Source of the DNA: Chersky-840 sp050011815
GTDB lineage: Bacteria > Actinomycetota > Acidimicrobiia > Acidimicrobiales > UBA8190
Direction of reading: 5' to 3'
Length of the DNA: 64,000 nucleotides
NCBI GenBank assembly: GCA_050011815.1
Contig: JBEKIJ010000017.1
Span: 1 to 64,000, forward strand
The notes under the pieces are model-generated. The model searched no databases. It was not told the origin of the DNA and saw only the letters and a list, made by a program, of their open reading frames with translations. A program made the position numbers and the translations under genes. Positions 1 to 8,117 of the stretch are shown here, piece after piece. Position 1 is the stretch's first letter. Each line of letters starts with the position of its first letter.

Positions 1-114
1 CTCGGCGAAGACCTCGAAGACCTCCACCGCCTGGGCCGTGGTGACCCGCTCGGGATCGGCCTCGGCCAGGTGGGCCACGATGCGCCGGCGGGCGTCGAGG
101 AGGTCGGCGAGCAC
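1..114 (-). CDS. Probable DUF222/HNH-type protein, N-terminus only
   Basis: The gene runs off the left edge; 38 codons are visible from a GTG start at 114. An in-frame TGA lies at 129-127, so the start cannot be far upstream. The visible residues (VLADLLDARRRIVAHL, then AEADPERVTTAQAVEVFEV) are an amphipathic helix of the kind that opens actinobacterial DUF222 proteins (13E12 repeat family, usually with a C-terminal HNH nuclease domain). The HNH part is outside the window, so the family call is tentative. Confidence 0.4.
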   Translation of the reverse strand, partial: MLADLLDARRRIVAHLAEADPERVTTAQAVEVFEVFAE

Positions 115-380
115 CCTGCCACTCTGTCATGGGGGTGTATCAGTGCCCCTGGGACACCATGAGTGACACAAGAGGTCTATGAGGTGCCTGTTACTCAAGG
201 GGGGTGGGACGCGGGATCCCCGCACAAGGAGCGTAAAGACGAACGATGCCCGCGTCCCCCCTGTTCCCTCGGACGCTCCAGAACGAGGGGGTCAAAGGGG
301 GTCTGACCCCACGGAACGCCGTTCCTCCACCGTACGCCACTTCACAGGAAAAGCCCAGCGTCCGCCCCGTTTTTCTGCCC

Positions 381-653
381 TCACCCACCGCCGACGTGGG
401 CACCCTCACCGACCTGGGGGTCGCCCTCGAGGTCCCCCACGACGGGTCCCTTCGGATCGGAGGACCTCGGAGGTCGCTCCCACCTCCGGACGTGCTCGGG
501 AGCCGCCACCGACCGCAACCCTTCGTTCTCCACCATCTCCCTGATGACGACCTCGCTGCCTTCGAGGTAATCGGGTCCACCCTCGACGTAGGCCACCTCG
601 ATGCGGTGATCGACCTCGTGCCACTCCACGCTGGCGATCTCGCCCTTGTCCAT
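381..653 (-). CDS. Small acidic hypothetical protein
   Basis: A 90-residue ORF whose ATG overlaps the stop of the preceding gene (TAATG), which suggests translational coupling. The first 60 residues (MDKGEIASVEWHEVDHRIEV...) are charged and protein-like. The last 30 are Gly/Pro-rich and may be read-through of weakly constrained sequence. I recognise no family. Antisense and sense-overlapping frames here are rich in Arg, Pro and Gly and look like shadows. With its partner it may form a small two-gene unit. Confidence 0.5.
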   Translation of the reverse strand: MDKGEIASVEWHEVDHRIEVAYVEGGPDYLEGSEVVIREMVENEGLRSVAAPEHVRRWERPPRSSDPKGPVVGDLEGDPQVGEGAHVGGG

Positions 654-910
654 TACGCCCGCGTGTCAGAAGAGGCCTTCCAGACCTCAGGTTTCCGAAT
701 CGGATTGCGGACCCACTGGAACGAGCCCGTCCGGGTGGGGACGATGACCAGGTCGGCGGAGGCGGCCAGCTCGCTGGCGTCGAGCAGCGTGCCCTCCCGG
801 TGCTCTTCGTCCCCGTCGGAGTAGCACACGACGAACCACGTCAACTGGCTGTCGTCACCCTTGGCCAGCTGGCCGCCGATGCTCTCGATCTCGATGTCCA
901 CGAACTCCAA
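653..910 (-). CDS. Small hypothetical protein
   Basis: An 85-residue ORF upstream of and overlapping the previous gene. It opens with TTG at 910 (MEFVDIEIESIGGQLAKG); an in-frame TGA sits immediately upstream, so TTG or the GTG at 901 must be the start. The middle (LTWFVVCYSDGDEEH) looks like a compact beta-strand protein. No family recognised. The in-frame stop directly abutting the first residues could also mean that a longer gene has lost its N-terminus. Confidence 0.45.
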   Translation of the reverse strand: MEFVDIEIESIGGQLAKGDDSQLTWFVVCYSDGDEEHREGTLLDASELAASADLVIVPTRTGSFQWVRNPIRKPEVWKASSDTRA

Positions 911-1000
911 TCATCGATCCCAGCCCGGGCTCCGAATAGTGCCCAACTGCTCTAAACCACCCCCCATACGCACCAAAGCACGCCCGATACGCCTCCCCAT

Positions 1001-1006
1001 TAGCCT
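1001..1006 (+). promoter_or_regulatory. Candidate -10 box of the MFS gene
   Basis: TAGCCT ends 11 bases before the ATG at 1018. It fits the actinobacterial TANNNT -10 pattern and implies a 5' leader of only a few bases. No convincing Shine-Dalgarno sequence is present. Confidence 0.4.
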
Positions 1007-1017
1007 CGGCCCGAGTC

Positions 1018-2655
1018 ATGTCCGATCCCCGCAGTGCCATCCCTGAGGACCAGACCAGCGGGGGGCTCACGCACCGCCAGGTCCTGATCATCCTGAGCGG
1101 CCTCATGTTGGGGATGCTCCTGGCCGCCCTGGACCAGACCATCGTGGCCACGGCCCTCCCGACCATCGTGGGCGACCTCCACGGGCTCAACCACCTCTCC
1201 TGGGTGGTCACCGCCTATCTCCTCACCACCACCCTCTCCACCCCCCTCTACGGGAAGATCTCCGACCTCCACGGCCGCAAGAAGATCTTCCAGATCGCCA
1301 TCGTCATCTTCCTGATCGGTTCGGCCCTCTCGGGCCTCAGCCGCAACATGGACCAACTCATCGCCTTCCGGGCCCTCCAGGGGCTCGGCGGGGGAGGCCT
1401 CATGGCACTGGCCATGGCCATCGTCGGCGACATCGTGAGCCCCCGCGAGCGGGGCCGTTACCAGGGCTACTTCGGCGGGGTCTTCGCGCTGGCCAGCATC
1501 GGCGGTCCCCTCGCCGGCGGGTTCCTCACCGACCACCTCACCTGGCGCTGGATCTTCTACATCAACATCCCCGTCGGGATCCTGGCGCTGATCATCACGA
1601 GCGCCGTCCTCCGCCTCCCCCGGCCCACCCGCGCCCTGGAACCGATCGACTACACCGGCGCGGCCCTCACGGTGGCGGCCGTCACCCCCCTGATCCTCGT
1701 GACGGTGTGGGGCGGCCGCACCTTCCCCTGGACCTCGCCCGTCATCACCGGCCTCCTGGCCGTCGCACTCGCCATGGTCGCCGCCGTGGTCTGGTGGGAG
1801 CGACGGGCCCGCTCGCCGATCTTCCCGCCCCGCGTCTTCGCCAACCCCATCGTCCGGGCCGCCCTGGGGATGACCTTCTTCGTGACCGCCACCATGTTCG
1901 CGGCGATCATCTACATCCCCGTCTACCTCCAACTGGTCGACGGCGTCTCCGCCACCCGCTCGGGCGTGCTCCTCCTCCCCCTCATGGCGGGCATGCTCAC
2001 GACCTCGATCATCTCGGGCCGCCTGGTGACCCGCTACGGGAGGTACAAGATCTATCCCGTCTGCGGCACGGCCCTCATGACCGCGGGGATGTGGCTCTTC
2101 ACCCGACTGGGCGCCCACACCTCCCTGTCGACCGCCAGCCTCTACATGATCGTCTTCGGCGTGGGCATGGGGATGACCCTCCAGATCGTCGTGGTGGCGG
2201 TCCAGAACGCCGTAGCCCGTCGCGATCTGGGCAGCTCCACCTCTTCGGTGAGCTTCTTCCGCAACATCGGCGCCGCCTGCGGGACGGCCCTGCTCGGCAC
2301 GGTCCTCGTGAGCCGTCTCGGATTCTGGCTCCCCCGCCTCGTCCCCGCCCACAGCGGCCTCACCCTCTCCCAGTCCTTCACCATCACCCCCTCGGCCCTG
2401 CGCCGCCTGCCTCCCGCCGTGCGCGCCGGGGTCGTCGAATCCTTCGTCCGTTCCCTCCACGTCGTCTTCATGGTGGGGATCCCCCTGGCGGGGCTGGCCC
2501 TGCTCTTCGCCCTCGTCCTGAGAGACGCCCCCCTCCACGACACCGTGCTCGAGGACCGGGGCGCCGTGGATCGCGGTGTCGAGGCGGGTGCCACCCCGGC
2601 CGACGCCGGGGAGAAGGTCGATTCGGTGACCACCTCGCCCACCGGCGGGCGGTGA
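1018..2655 (+). CDS. DHA2-family MFS drug efflux transporter
   Basis: A 545-residue membrane protein of the EmrB/QacA (DHA2, 14 transmembrane segment) type, expected to export drugs or lipophilic compounds by proton antiport. It has the family signature LDQTIVATALPTI at residues 38-50 in helix 1 and the loop 2-3 motif GKISDLHGRKK at 79-89. About 14 hydrophobic stretches follow, and a polar tail starts near residue 510. The length is normal. It appears to be transcribed alone or to lead the catabolic run that follows. The substrate cannot be inferred. Confidence 0.9.
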   Translation: MSDPRSAIPEDQTSGGLTHRQVLIILSGLMLGMLLAALDQTIVATALPTIVGDLHGLNHLSWVVTAYLLTTTLSTPLYGKISDLHGRKKIFQIAIVIFLIGSALSGLSRNMDQLIAFRALQGLGGGGLMALAMAIVGDIVSPRERGRYQGYFGGVFALASIGGPLAGGFLTDHLTWRWIFYINIPVGILALIITSAVLRLPRPTRALEPIDYTGAALTVAAVTPLILVTVWGGRTFPWTSPVITGLLAVALAMVAAVVWWERRARSPIFPPRVFANPIVRAALGMTFFVTATMFAAIIYIPVYLQLVDGVSATRSGVLLLPLMAGMLTTSIISGRLVTRYGRYKIYPVCGTALMTAGMWLFTRLGAHTSLSTASLYMIVFGVGMGMTLQIVVVAVQNAVARRDLGSSTSSVSFFRNIGAACGTALLGTVLVSRLGFWLPRLVPAHSGLTLSQSFTITPSALRRLPPAVRAGVVESFVRSLHVVFMVGIPLAGLALLFALVLRDAPLHDTVLEDRGAVDRGVEAGATPADAGEKVDSVTTSPTGGR

Positions 2656-2768
2656 GCTCCATCCCCGGGTCGCCATTCGCCGACGTCACCATTGCGGGGC
2701 GCCGTCTGGCGCTCGACGGCCCCGAGGTCGCCGTCGAGGTGCAAGGCTTCCTCGTCGGACCGGCCTGA
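2652..2768 (+). CDS. Possible 38-residue coupled small ORF
   Basis: A GTG at 2652 overlaps the MFS stop codon (GTGA), and the frame stays open to a TGA at 2766-2768, 11 bases before the next gene. The predicted peptide (VSSIPGSPFADVTIAGRRLA, continuing ALDGPEVAVEVQGFLVGPA) is not Arg/Pro junk and looks strand-rich. It may be a genuine small protein, a relic of a larger gene, or chance. Confidence 0.25.
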   Translation: MSSIPGSPFADVTIAGRRLALDGPEVAVEVQGFLVGPA

Positions 2769-2779
2769 GGGGAGCGTCA

Positions 2780-3526
2780 GTGGAACTCGCGGGGACCTCC
2801 GCCCTCGTCACCGGGGGGGCGAGCGGGATCGGCGCTGCCACCGTCGAGCTCCTCCACGCCGCGGGCGTGCACGTGGCGGTGCTCGACCTCCACCAGGGCC
2901 CGGGGCCCGCCGAGCTCTACATCCGCTGCGACATCTCGGTGGAGGACGACGTGGTGACCGCCGTCGGCCAGGTTCACGACGCCTTCGGGGGACTCGACGT
3001 CGCCGTCCTCAACGCCGGCGTGGGTGGTTTCGCGTCCCTCGTCGACCTCTCGAGCGCGGAGTGGGACCGGGTGCTCGGGGTCAACCTCCGGGGGACCTTC
3101 CTGTGTCTGCGCGAGGTGGCCAAGGCCATGGTGAGCGGAGGCCGGGGCGGAGCCATCGTGGCCGTGAGCTCGATCTCGGGCTTCCTCGCCGACCGGATGA
3201 TGGGCCACTACAGCGTGTCCAAGGCCGGCGTGGCCGAGCTGGTGCGCGTGGCGGCGCGCGAGCTGGGGCCCTTCGGCATCCGCGTCAACGCCGTGGCCCC
3301 GGGCACGACCGACACGCCCATGTTCGCCTCGACGAAACGACTGACCGGCTACCGCGAGCGGGTGGCCGAGCGCTCCGCCCTGGGAGAGGTGGGCACTCCC
3401 GACGGCGTGGCCCGCGCCGTCGTCGCCCTGGTGGAGCTGGACTGGGTGACCGGGCAGGTGCTGGCGGCCGACGGCGGCGTCTCGCTCTGGAGCCCGATCG
3501 ACCCGGCCGAGAGCCTGGGGAAGTGA
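2780..3526 (+). CDS. Short-chain dehydrogenase/reductase (SDR)
   Basis: A 248-residue classical SDR, a cytosolic NAD(P)H-dependent oxidoreductase. It has the cofactor glycine motif TGGASGIG at 11-18, NAG at 78-80, the catalytic serine near 131 and YSVSK (Y144, K148). It ends in the usual TGQVLAADGGV segment. The start is a GTG preceded by GGGGAG. The stop overlaps the ATG of the next gene (TGATG), so the two are coupled. The substrate is unknown; the neighbours suggest catabolism of a hydroxylated or aromatic compound. Confidence 0.88.
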   Translation: MELAGTSALVTGGASGIGAATVELLHAAGVHVAVLDLHQGPGPAELYIRCDISVEDDVVTAVGQVHDAFGGLDVAVLNAGVGGFASLVDLSSAEWDRVLGVNLRGTFLCLREVAKAMVSGGRGGAIVAVSSISGFLADRMMGHYSVSKAGVAELVRVAARELGPFGIRVNAVAPGTTDTPMFASTKRLTGYRERVAERSALGEVGTPDGVARAVVALVELDWVTGQVLAADGGVSLWSPIDPAESLGK

Positions 3527-3999
3527 TGGCCACGCGCCTGCACCACTCGGCCATCGTGGCGCACGACCTCGACTCGAGCATCTCCTTCTATCGCGACGGG
3601 ATCGGCCTCGAGGTCCTCATGGACCACGTCTTCGAAGGTGACTGGCCCGGTCTCTTCGACGCCCCCTCGACGCACCTCCGATCGGTCTTCCTCGGTGACC
3701 GCCGCCATCCCGACGCCGGCGTGGTCGAGCTCGTCGTCTTCGGCGGGGACAACTCGCCCGTCTCCGCAGCGCCGGGCGCCTCGTCCGCGGGCCCGGGCTT
3801 CTTCTTGCTGTCGTTCTATGTCGACGTCGACGCCGTCCTCCACCGCCTCGACGCGCTGGGCTTCGGCCCGGCCCGCCGCATCGAGCAGCCCGCACCCACG
3901 GGCTTCGTGACCATGGCGTCGTTGTCCGACCCCGACGGGGTGCGCATCGAGCTCGTCGACATCGGCGCTGTCTCGGGCTCGGGCGCCGGAGCCGGATAG
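3526..3999 (+). CDS. VOC-family glyoxalase/dioxygenase-like protein
   Basis: A 157-residue vicinal-oxygen-chelate protein. The N-terminal module has LHHSAIVAHDLDSSISFYRD with the first metal-ligand histidine. The C-terminal module ends SLSDPDGVRIELVD, with the glutamate that normally closes the metal site. The ATG overlaps the SDR stop. VOC proteins of this size are usually isomerases, epimerases or ring-cleavage-related enzymes acting as dimers. The final residues are a Ser/Gly/Ala tail. Confidence 0.8.
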   Translation: MATRLHHSAIVAHDLDSSISFYRDGIGLEVLMDHVFEGDWPGLFDAPSTHLRSVFLGDRRHPDAGVVELVVFGGDNSPVSAAPGASSAGPGFFLLSFYVDVDAVLHRLDALGFGPARRIEQPAPTGFVTMASLSDPDGVRIELVDIGAVSGSGAGAG

Positions 4000-4006
4000 A
4001 GCCACG

Positions 4007-5182
4007 GTGCTTCGCAGCGAGGACCGGATCCTCACCACCCACGCCGGAAGCCTGCCCCGACCGATCGCCCTGGCCGAGCTCCACGGCCGGAGGAGCCGGG
4101 GCGAGGAGGTCGACGCGGCGGAGCTGGCGCGGGCGGTGGAGGCCGCCACCGCGGAGGTCGTCGCCGCCCAGGTCGATGTCGGGATCGACGTCGGCAACGA
4201 CGGGGAGCAGTCGCGCGAGAGCTTCATGACCTACGTCCAGCACCGGATGACCGGGTTCGGGGGCGTGAGCCGGCGCCCGCTCATGCAGGACCTGCTCGAA
4301 CATCCGAGCTTTTTGGACCTCATCATGCCGCGCCACCTCCGCCGCCAGGTCAACCTGATGGCGGCGCCCGCGGCGGAGTCGGCCGTCGAGTACCGCGACA
4401 CCTCGGAGATCGACGCCGAGTGCGCGCTGGTCGCCGGCGCCCCCTTCGCCGAGACCTTCATGACCGCCGCGTCCCCGGGCATCGTGGCGGCGGCCATGGA
4501 GAACCGGCACTACCCCTCGATGGACCAGTACGTGGGGGCCCTGGCCGCTGCCCTGGCCGTCGAGTACCGCGCCATCGTCGAGCACGGCCTGCTCCTCCAG
4601 ATCGACGCCCCCGATCTCGCCCTCGAGCGCCACACCCTCTTCGCCCAACGCCCCCTCACCGACTTCCTGGCCTGGGTCGAGCTGGTCATCGACGCCATCA
4701 ACGGCGCCCTGACCGGCATCGACCCCGGGCGCGTGCGCCTCCACGTCTGCTGGGGGAACTACGAAGGCCCCCACAACCTCGACGTCCCCCTCGCCGACAT
4801 CCTCCCCCTCCTCTACGAGGCGCACGTCGGTGCGCTCGTGATATCGATGGCCAATCCCCGCCACGCCCACGAGTACCGCTGTTTCGAGCGCCACCCCCTG
4901 CCCGACGACAAGCTCCTGGTGGCGGGCGTGATCGACACCACCACCAACTACGTCGAGCACCCCGAGGTGGTGGCCGACCGCCTGGTGCGGGTGGCCGGTG
5001 CGGTCGGGGACGCCCGACGCGTCATCGCCGGCACCGACTGCGGCTTCGACACCTCGGCGGGGATCGGTGACATCGCCCCCTCGGTGGCGTGGGAGAAGCT
5101 CCGTGCCCTGCGCGCCGGGGCGGACCTGGCCACCCGCCGGCTGTGGGCCGGCGCCGGCGCCGCCTCGGAGACGCCGCGATGA
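4007..5182 (+). CDS. MetE C-terminal-like methyltransferase
   Basis: A 391-residue protein of the cobalamin-independent methionine synthase superfamily, C-terminal barrel only (full MetE is about 750 residues). It has the phosphate-loop-like THAGSLPRP at 11-19, HVCWGN with H246 and C248 as zinc ligands, and GTDCGF with C345 as the further ligand. GVIDTTTNYVEHPE at 308-320 is family-typical. Stand-alone proteins of this kind often move methyl groups in catabolism rather than making methionine. It starts with GTG 7 bases after the VOC gene. The true substrate is unknown. Confidence 0.8.
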   Translation: MLRSEDRILTTHAGSLPRPIALAELHGRRSRGEEVDAAELARAVEAATAEVVAAQVDVGIDVGNDGEQSRESFMTYVQHRMTGFGGVSRRPLMQDLLEHPSFLDLIMPRHLRRQVNLMAAPAAESAVEYRDTSEIDAECALVAGAPFAETFMTAASPGIVAAAMENRHYPSMDQYVGALAAALAVEYRAIVEHGLLLQIDAPDLALERHTLFAQRPLTDFLAWVELVIDAINGALTGIDPGRVRLHVCWGNYEGPHNLDVPLADILPLLYEAHVGALVISMANPRHAHEYRCFERHPLPDDKLLVAGVIDTTTNYVEHPEVVADRLVRVAGAVGDARRVIAGTDCGFDTSAGIGDIAPSVAWEKLRALRAGADLATRRLWAGAGAASETPR

Positions 5183-5242
5183 CGAGCGTAAGGTGAGGCC
5201 CGCGAAGCACCGGGACGAGACGCACGCAGAGATGAGGGATCG

Positions 5243-6223
5243 ATGGAGTACGTGAACCTGGGCAACACCGGCATGCGCGTCTCGCGCATCTGTATGGGAA
5301 TGATGAGCTTCGGCAACGGCAGTGACCGCGAGTGGGCGCTCGACGAGGACGCGGCCGAGCCCATCGTCCGGGCCGCGGTCGACGGCGGGGTCACCTTCTT
5401 CGACACGGCCGACACCTACTCCGGTGGTGCCAGCGAGGTGGCCACGGGTCGACTCGTGGGGAAGATGCTCACCCGCGACGAGGCGGTCATCGCCACCAAG
5501 GTCTTCATGCCCATGACCCCGGGGGAGAACGGGGGAGGGTTGTCCCGCAAGCACATCCTCTCGGCCATCGACGCCTCGCTCGGCCGGCTGGGCATGGACT
5601 ACGTCGACCTCTACCAGATCCACCGCTGGGACCCCCGCACGCCGATCGAAGAGACGATGGGCGCCCTCCACGACGTCGTCCGCGCCGGCAAGGCCCGCTA
5701 CATCGGTGCCAGCAGCATGTTCTCGTGGCAGTTCGCCAAGGCCCAGCACGTGGCCGACCGCAACGGCTGGACGCGCTTCGTGTCGATGCAGCCCCACTAC
5801 AACCTCATCTACCGCGAGGAGGAGCGGGAGATGATCCCCCTCTGCATCGACCAGGGCATCGGGGTCATCCCCTGGAGCCCCCTGGCGCGCGGCGTGCTGA
5901 CCGGCAACCGCACCCGTGACGGTGAGCGCCGCACGACCCGGTCGGGGACCGACCCCTTCACCGACTATCTCTACAGCCAGCCCTCGGACTTCGACGTCGT
6001 GGACCGCGTCGCCAAGGTGGCCGCCGAGCGGGCCGTGCCGCCGGCCCAGGTGGCCCTGGCGTGGTTGCTCCACCGTCCCGGCGTGACCGCGCCGATCGTG
6101 GGATCGACCAAGCCGGGCCATCTCGCCGATGCCCTGGCGGCAGAGACGCTGACCCTCAGCGCCGAGGAGATGAAATCCCTCGAGGAGCTCTACGTCCCCC
6201 ACCCGGTCCTCGGGCACTTCTGA
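5243..6223 (+). CDS. Aldo-keto reductase
   Basis: A 326-residue NADPH-dependent aldo-keto reductase of the AKR11/YhdN-like type. The catalytic tetrad is complete: D54 and Y59 in FDTADTYSGG, K86 in IATKVFMP, H127 in LYQIHRWD. The cofactor-binding C-terminus includes APIVGSTKPGHL. It would reduce aldehydes or ketones in the cytosol. The ATG is preceded by GAGGGATCG. It sits 60 bases after the methyltransferase and 32 before the next VOC gene, so it is likely in the same transcript. Confidence 0.9.
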   Translation: MEYVNLGNTGMRVSRICMGMMSFGNGSDREWALDEDAAEPIVRAAVDGGVTFFDTADTYSGGASEVATGRLVGKMLTRDEAVIATKVFMPMTPGENGGGLSRKHILSAIDASLGRLGMDYVDLYQIHRWDPRTPIEETMGALHDVVRAGKARYIGASSMFSWQFAKAQHVADRNGWTRFVSMQPHYNLIYREEEREMIPLCIDQGIGVIPWSPLARGVLTGNRTRDGERRTTRSGTDPFTDYLYSQPSDFDVVDRVAKVAAERAVPPAQVALAWLLHRPGVTAPIVGSTKPGHLADALAAETLTLSAEEMKSLEELYVPHPVLGHF

Positions 6224-6255
6224 GCCGAGACTACTGAGACACGAGAGGAACGATC

Positions 6256-7029
6256 ATGGTCACCCGAGACAGTGCCCCCGTCGGATCGCCCTGCTGGGCC
6301 GATCTGTGGACCTCCGACGTCGAAGGCAGCCGCACCTTCTACAGCGAGCTCTTCGGCTGGGAGGCCCAGGAGCCGAGCCCGGAGTTCGGCGGGTACTTCA
6401 TGTTCACCCGCGATGGCGTCCCCGTGGCCGGCGCCATGGGAGCCATGGGCGAGATGCCCGCCACCGACGCGTGGACCATCTACCTGACGACCGACGACAT
6501 CACCAAGACGATCGCCGCGGCCGAAGCCGAAGGGGCCGAGATCGTGAACCCCGCCATGGCGGTGGCCGACCTCGGCATCCAGGCGGTCTTCGTCGACCCG
6601 ACCGGCGCCCACCTCGGCATGTGGCAGCCCGGGACGTTCCCGGGGTTCACGGTCATCAACGAGACCGGCGCCCCCAGTTGGTTCGAGCTGCACACCCGGG
6701 ACCACGCCAAGGCCGTGGCCTTCTACCGGTCCGTGTTCCACTGGGACACCAACAGCATCGGTGACACCCACGACTTCCGTTACACGACGATGCGCGACCC
6801 GGGTGGGGGAGAGGACCTGGCCGGGATCATGGACGCCTCGACCTTTCTTCCCGAGGGCGTCCCCTCCCACTGGTCGGTCTATTGGGAAGTGGACGACGCC
6901 GACGCCGTGATCGGCAAGGTCAAGGCCCTGGGCGGCACGGTGGTGATGGACCCGCAGGACACCCCTTACGGTCGCCTGGCGACGGTGACGGACCAGGCCG
7001 GGGCGGTGTTCAAACTGCGCCAGGTGTGA
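6256..7029 (+). CDS. Two-module VOC-family protein
   Basis: A 257-residue protein with two glyoxalase-fold modules. The first opens PCWADLWTSDVEGSRTFYSE (about residues 10-115). The second opens PSWFELHTRDHAKAVAFYRS (about 137-250) and closes with DQAGAVFKLRQ. This layout matches the CFP-30B/hydroxylase-like VOC proteins common in Actinobacteria, whose reactions are mostly unknown. An AGAGGA Shine-Dalgarno precedes the ATG. It is the last gene of the plus-strand run. Confidence 0.85.
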   Translation: MVTRDSAPVGSPCWADLWTSDVEGSRTFYSELFGWEAQEPSPEFGGYFMFTRDGVPVAGAMGAMGEMPATDAWTIYLTTDDITKTIAAAEAEGAEIVNPAMAVADLGIQAVFVDPTGAHLGMWQPGTFPGFTVINETGAPSWFELHTRDHAKAVAFYRSVFHWDTNSIGDTHDFRYTTMRDPGGGEDLAGIMDASTFLPEGVPSHWSVYWEVDDADAVIGKVKALGGTVVMDPQDTPYGRLATVTDQAGAVFKLRQV

Positions 7030-7053
7030 GCGCCGCGGTCGCGGCCCCCGCGG

Positions 7054-7539
7054 TCAGACCAGGATGCGCTCGTCGGGGGCGCGCACGCCCACGACGGCCA
7101 ACACCCTCCCCAGGCCGAGGAACATCCCGCAACACATGGTGAGATCGGCGAGCTCGTCGTCGGAGAAGGCAGCCCGCAGCCGTCCCCACAGCTCATCGTT
7201 CATGTTCAGGTGGTCGAGGGCGAAGTGTTGGGCGAACTCCGCGGCCAGGCGCTCGCGCTCGGTCAGCGCCGTGGTCGCCCTCCAGTCGGCGACCTGGCTG
7301 TAGAAGCCGTCGTCGATACCGGCGGCCTGGCCATCTCGGGCCCGGGTGTCCTGACAGACCACGCAGTCGTTGATGAGGGCGATGGTCCAGCGGGCCGCCT
7401 CGCGTTCGCGCACCGGGAGCTTGCTGTTCTTGTAGACCGCTTCGGACAGTGCCCCCATGCCCGCCGCCATCTGGGGGCGCAACAGCGCCCAGTCCACGTG
7501 CTCGCCGTAGCCCCGCTCCGGAAACGAAATTCGTGCCAT
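7054..7539 (-). CDS. Carboxymuconolactone decarboxylase family protein
   Basis: A 161-residue all-helical protein of the CMD/AhpD fold. The active-site region is WTIALINDCVVCQDTRA, a CxxC redox pair of the AhpD type but lacking the histidine three residues later found in the usual ExxCxxCxxxH motif. It may act as a thiol peroxidase or alkylhydroperoxidase-like protein rather than a decarboxylase. It converges on the upstream VOC gene. Its start is placed by a leaderless-type -10 box. Confidence 0.8.
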   Translation of the reverse strand: MARISFPERGYGEHVDWALLRPQMAAGMGALSEAVYKNSKLPVREREAARWTIALINDCVVCQDTRARDGQAAGIDDGFYSQVADWRATTALTERERLAAEFAQHFALDHLNMNDELWGRLRAAFSDDELADLTMCCGMFLGLGRVLAVVGVRAPDERILV

Positions 7540-7545
7540 CTCAAA

Positions 7546-7551
7546 ACGCTA
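7546..7551 (-). promoter_or_regulatory. -10 box, leaderless start of CMD gene
   Basis: TAGCGT, read on the minus strand, ends 6 bases before the ATG at 7539. There is no Shine-Dalgarno sequence, so transcription should begin at or next to the start codon. Confidence 0.55.
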
Positions 7552-7601
7552 CTACCGCGCCGCTCGGCCGTCCCGTTGCGCCGGGCCCCGAGGGGCGACT
7601 G

Positions 7602-8075
7602 CTACCGGCCGGTGTGCCCGTCGACGAGCTCGCGCAGGATGTCGGCGTGCCCGGCATGGCGAGCGGTCTCCTCCAGGAGATGCGACAGCACCCACCGGAG
7701 ATTGACCGGTGTCTCGTCCCCCACGTTCCGGCACAGGTCGTCGAGGGCGGCGTCGGTGACGACGGCGTCGACGCGATCCCAGGTGCGACGGTAGGTGTCG
7801 ACGGCCTCTGCCACGGTGTCGCCGGGGTGCACGGTGTCGTCGGGAAGTTCGACATCGGCTCCGGCGAAGCGGTGCAGGACCCACAGGGACTCGGCCCGCG
7901 ACAGGTGCTTGATCAACCAGAGAAGTGTCGTCCCGCTCTCGACGGGCGCCTGGCGTGCCTGCTCCTCGTCGACTCCCCCGACCTTCCTGACCATCGAGTC
8001 CCGCTGATACTGGAGCAACGCCCGCAGGGTCTGTCGTTCATCGCCGTGCAGGCGAGGAGGCTTGCGGTCAGACAT
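7602..8075 (-). CDS. DinB/DUF664 family protein
   Basis: A 157-residue four-helix-bundle protein of the DinB-like superfamily. It carries metal-ligand histidines in WLIKHLSRAE and the DUF664 signature LRWVLSHLLEETARHAGHAD near the C-terminus. Members in Actinobacteria include mycothiol-dependent transferases and metal-dependent hydrolases, so a thiol S-transferase or detoxification role is plausible but unproven. Confidence 0.85.
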   Translation of the reverse strand: MSDRKPPRLHGDERQTLRALLQYQRDSMVRKVGGVDEEQARQAPVESGTTLLWLIKHLSRAESLWVLHRFAGADVELPDDTVHPGDTVAEAVDTYRRTWDRVDAVVTDAALDDLCRNVGDETPVNLRWVLSHLLEETARHAGHADILRELVDGHTGR

Positions 8076-8081
8076 CCCGGC

Positions 8082-8087
8082 ATTCTA
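8082..8087 (-). promoter_or_regulatory. -10 box, leaderless start of DinB-family gene
   Basis: TAGAAT on the minus strand lies exactly 6 bases before the ATG at 8075. No Shine-Dalgarno sequence precedes this start. Confidence 0.55.
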
Positions 8088-8117
8088 GAAGCGACCATCC
8101 CCCGGGCTCCCCGGCGC

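Noticed and set aside
115..380. Insertion-sequence end or promoter near 120-220
   Set aside because: A short imperfect GGTGT/ACACC pairing is visible, but no transposase fragment, target duplication or defined terminal repeat. Otherwise nothing supportable in this gap.
1000..2676. A 558-codon minus-strand frame
   Set aside because: Antisense of the MFS transporter; Glu/Gly/Asp/His-rich translation with no fold signal.
3617..6217. An 866-codon minus-strand frame
   Set aside because: It is antisense to the VOC, MetE-like and aldo-keto reductase genes, which have intact catalytic motifs. The antisense product is Arg/Gly/His low complexity.
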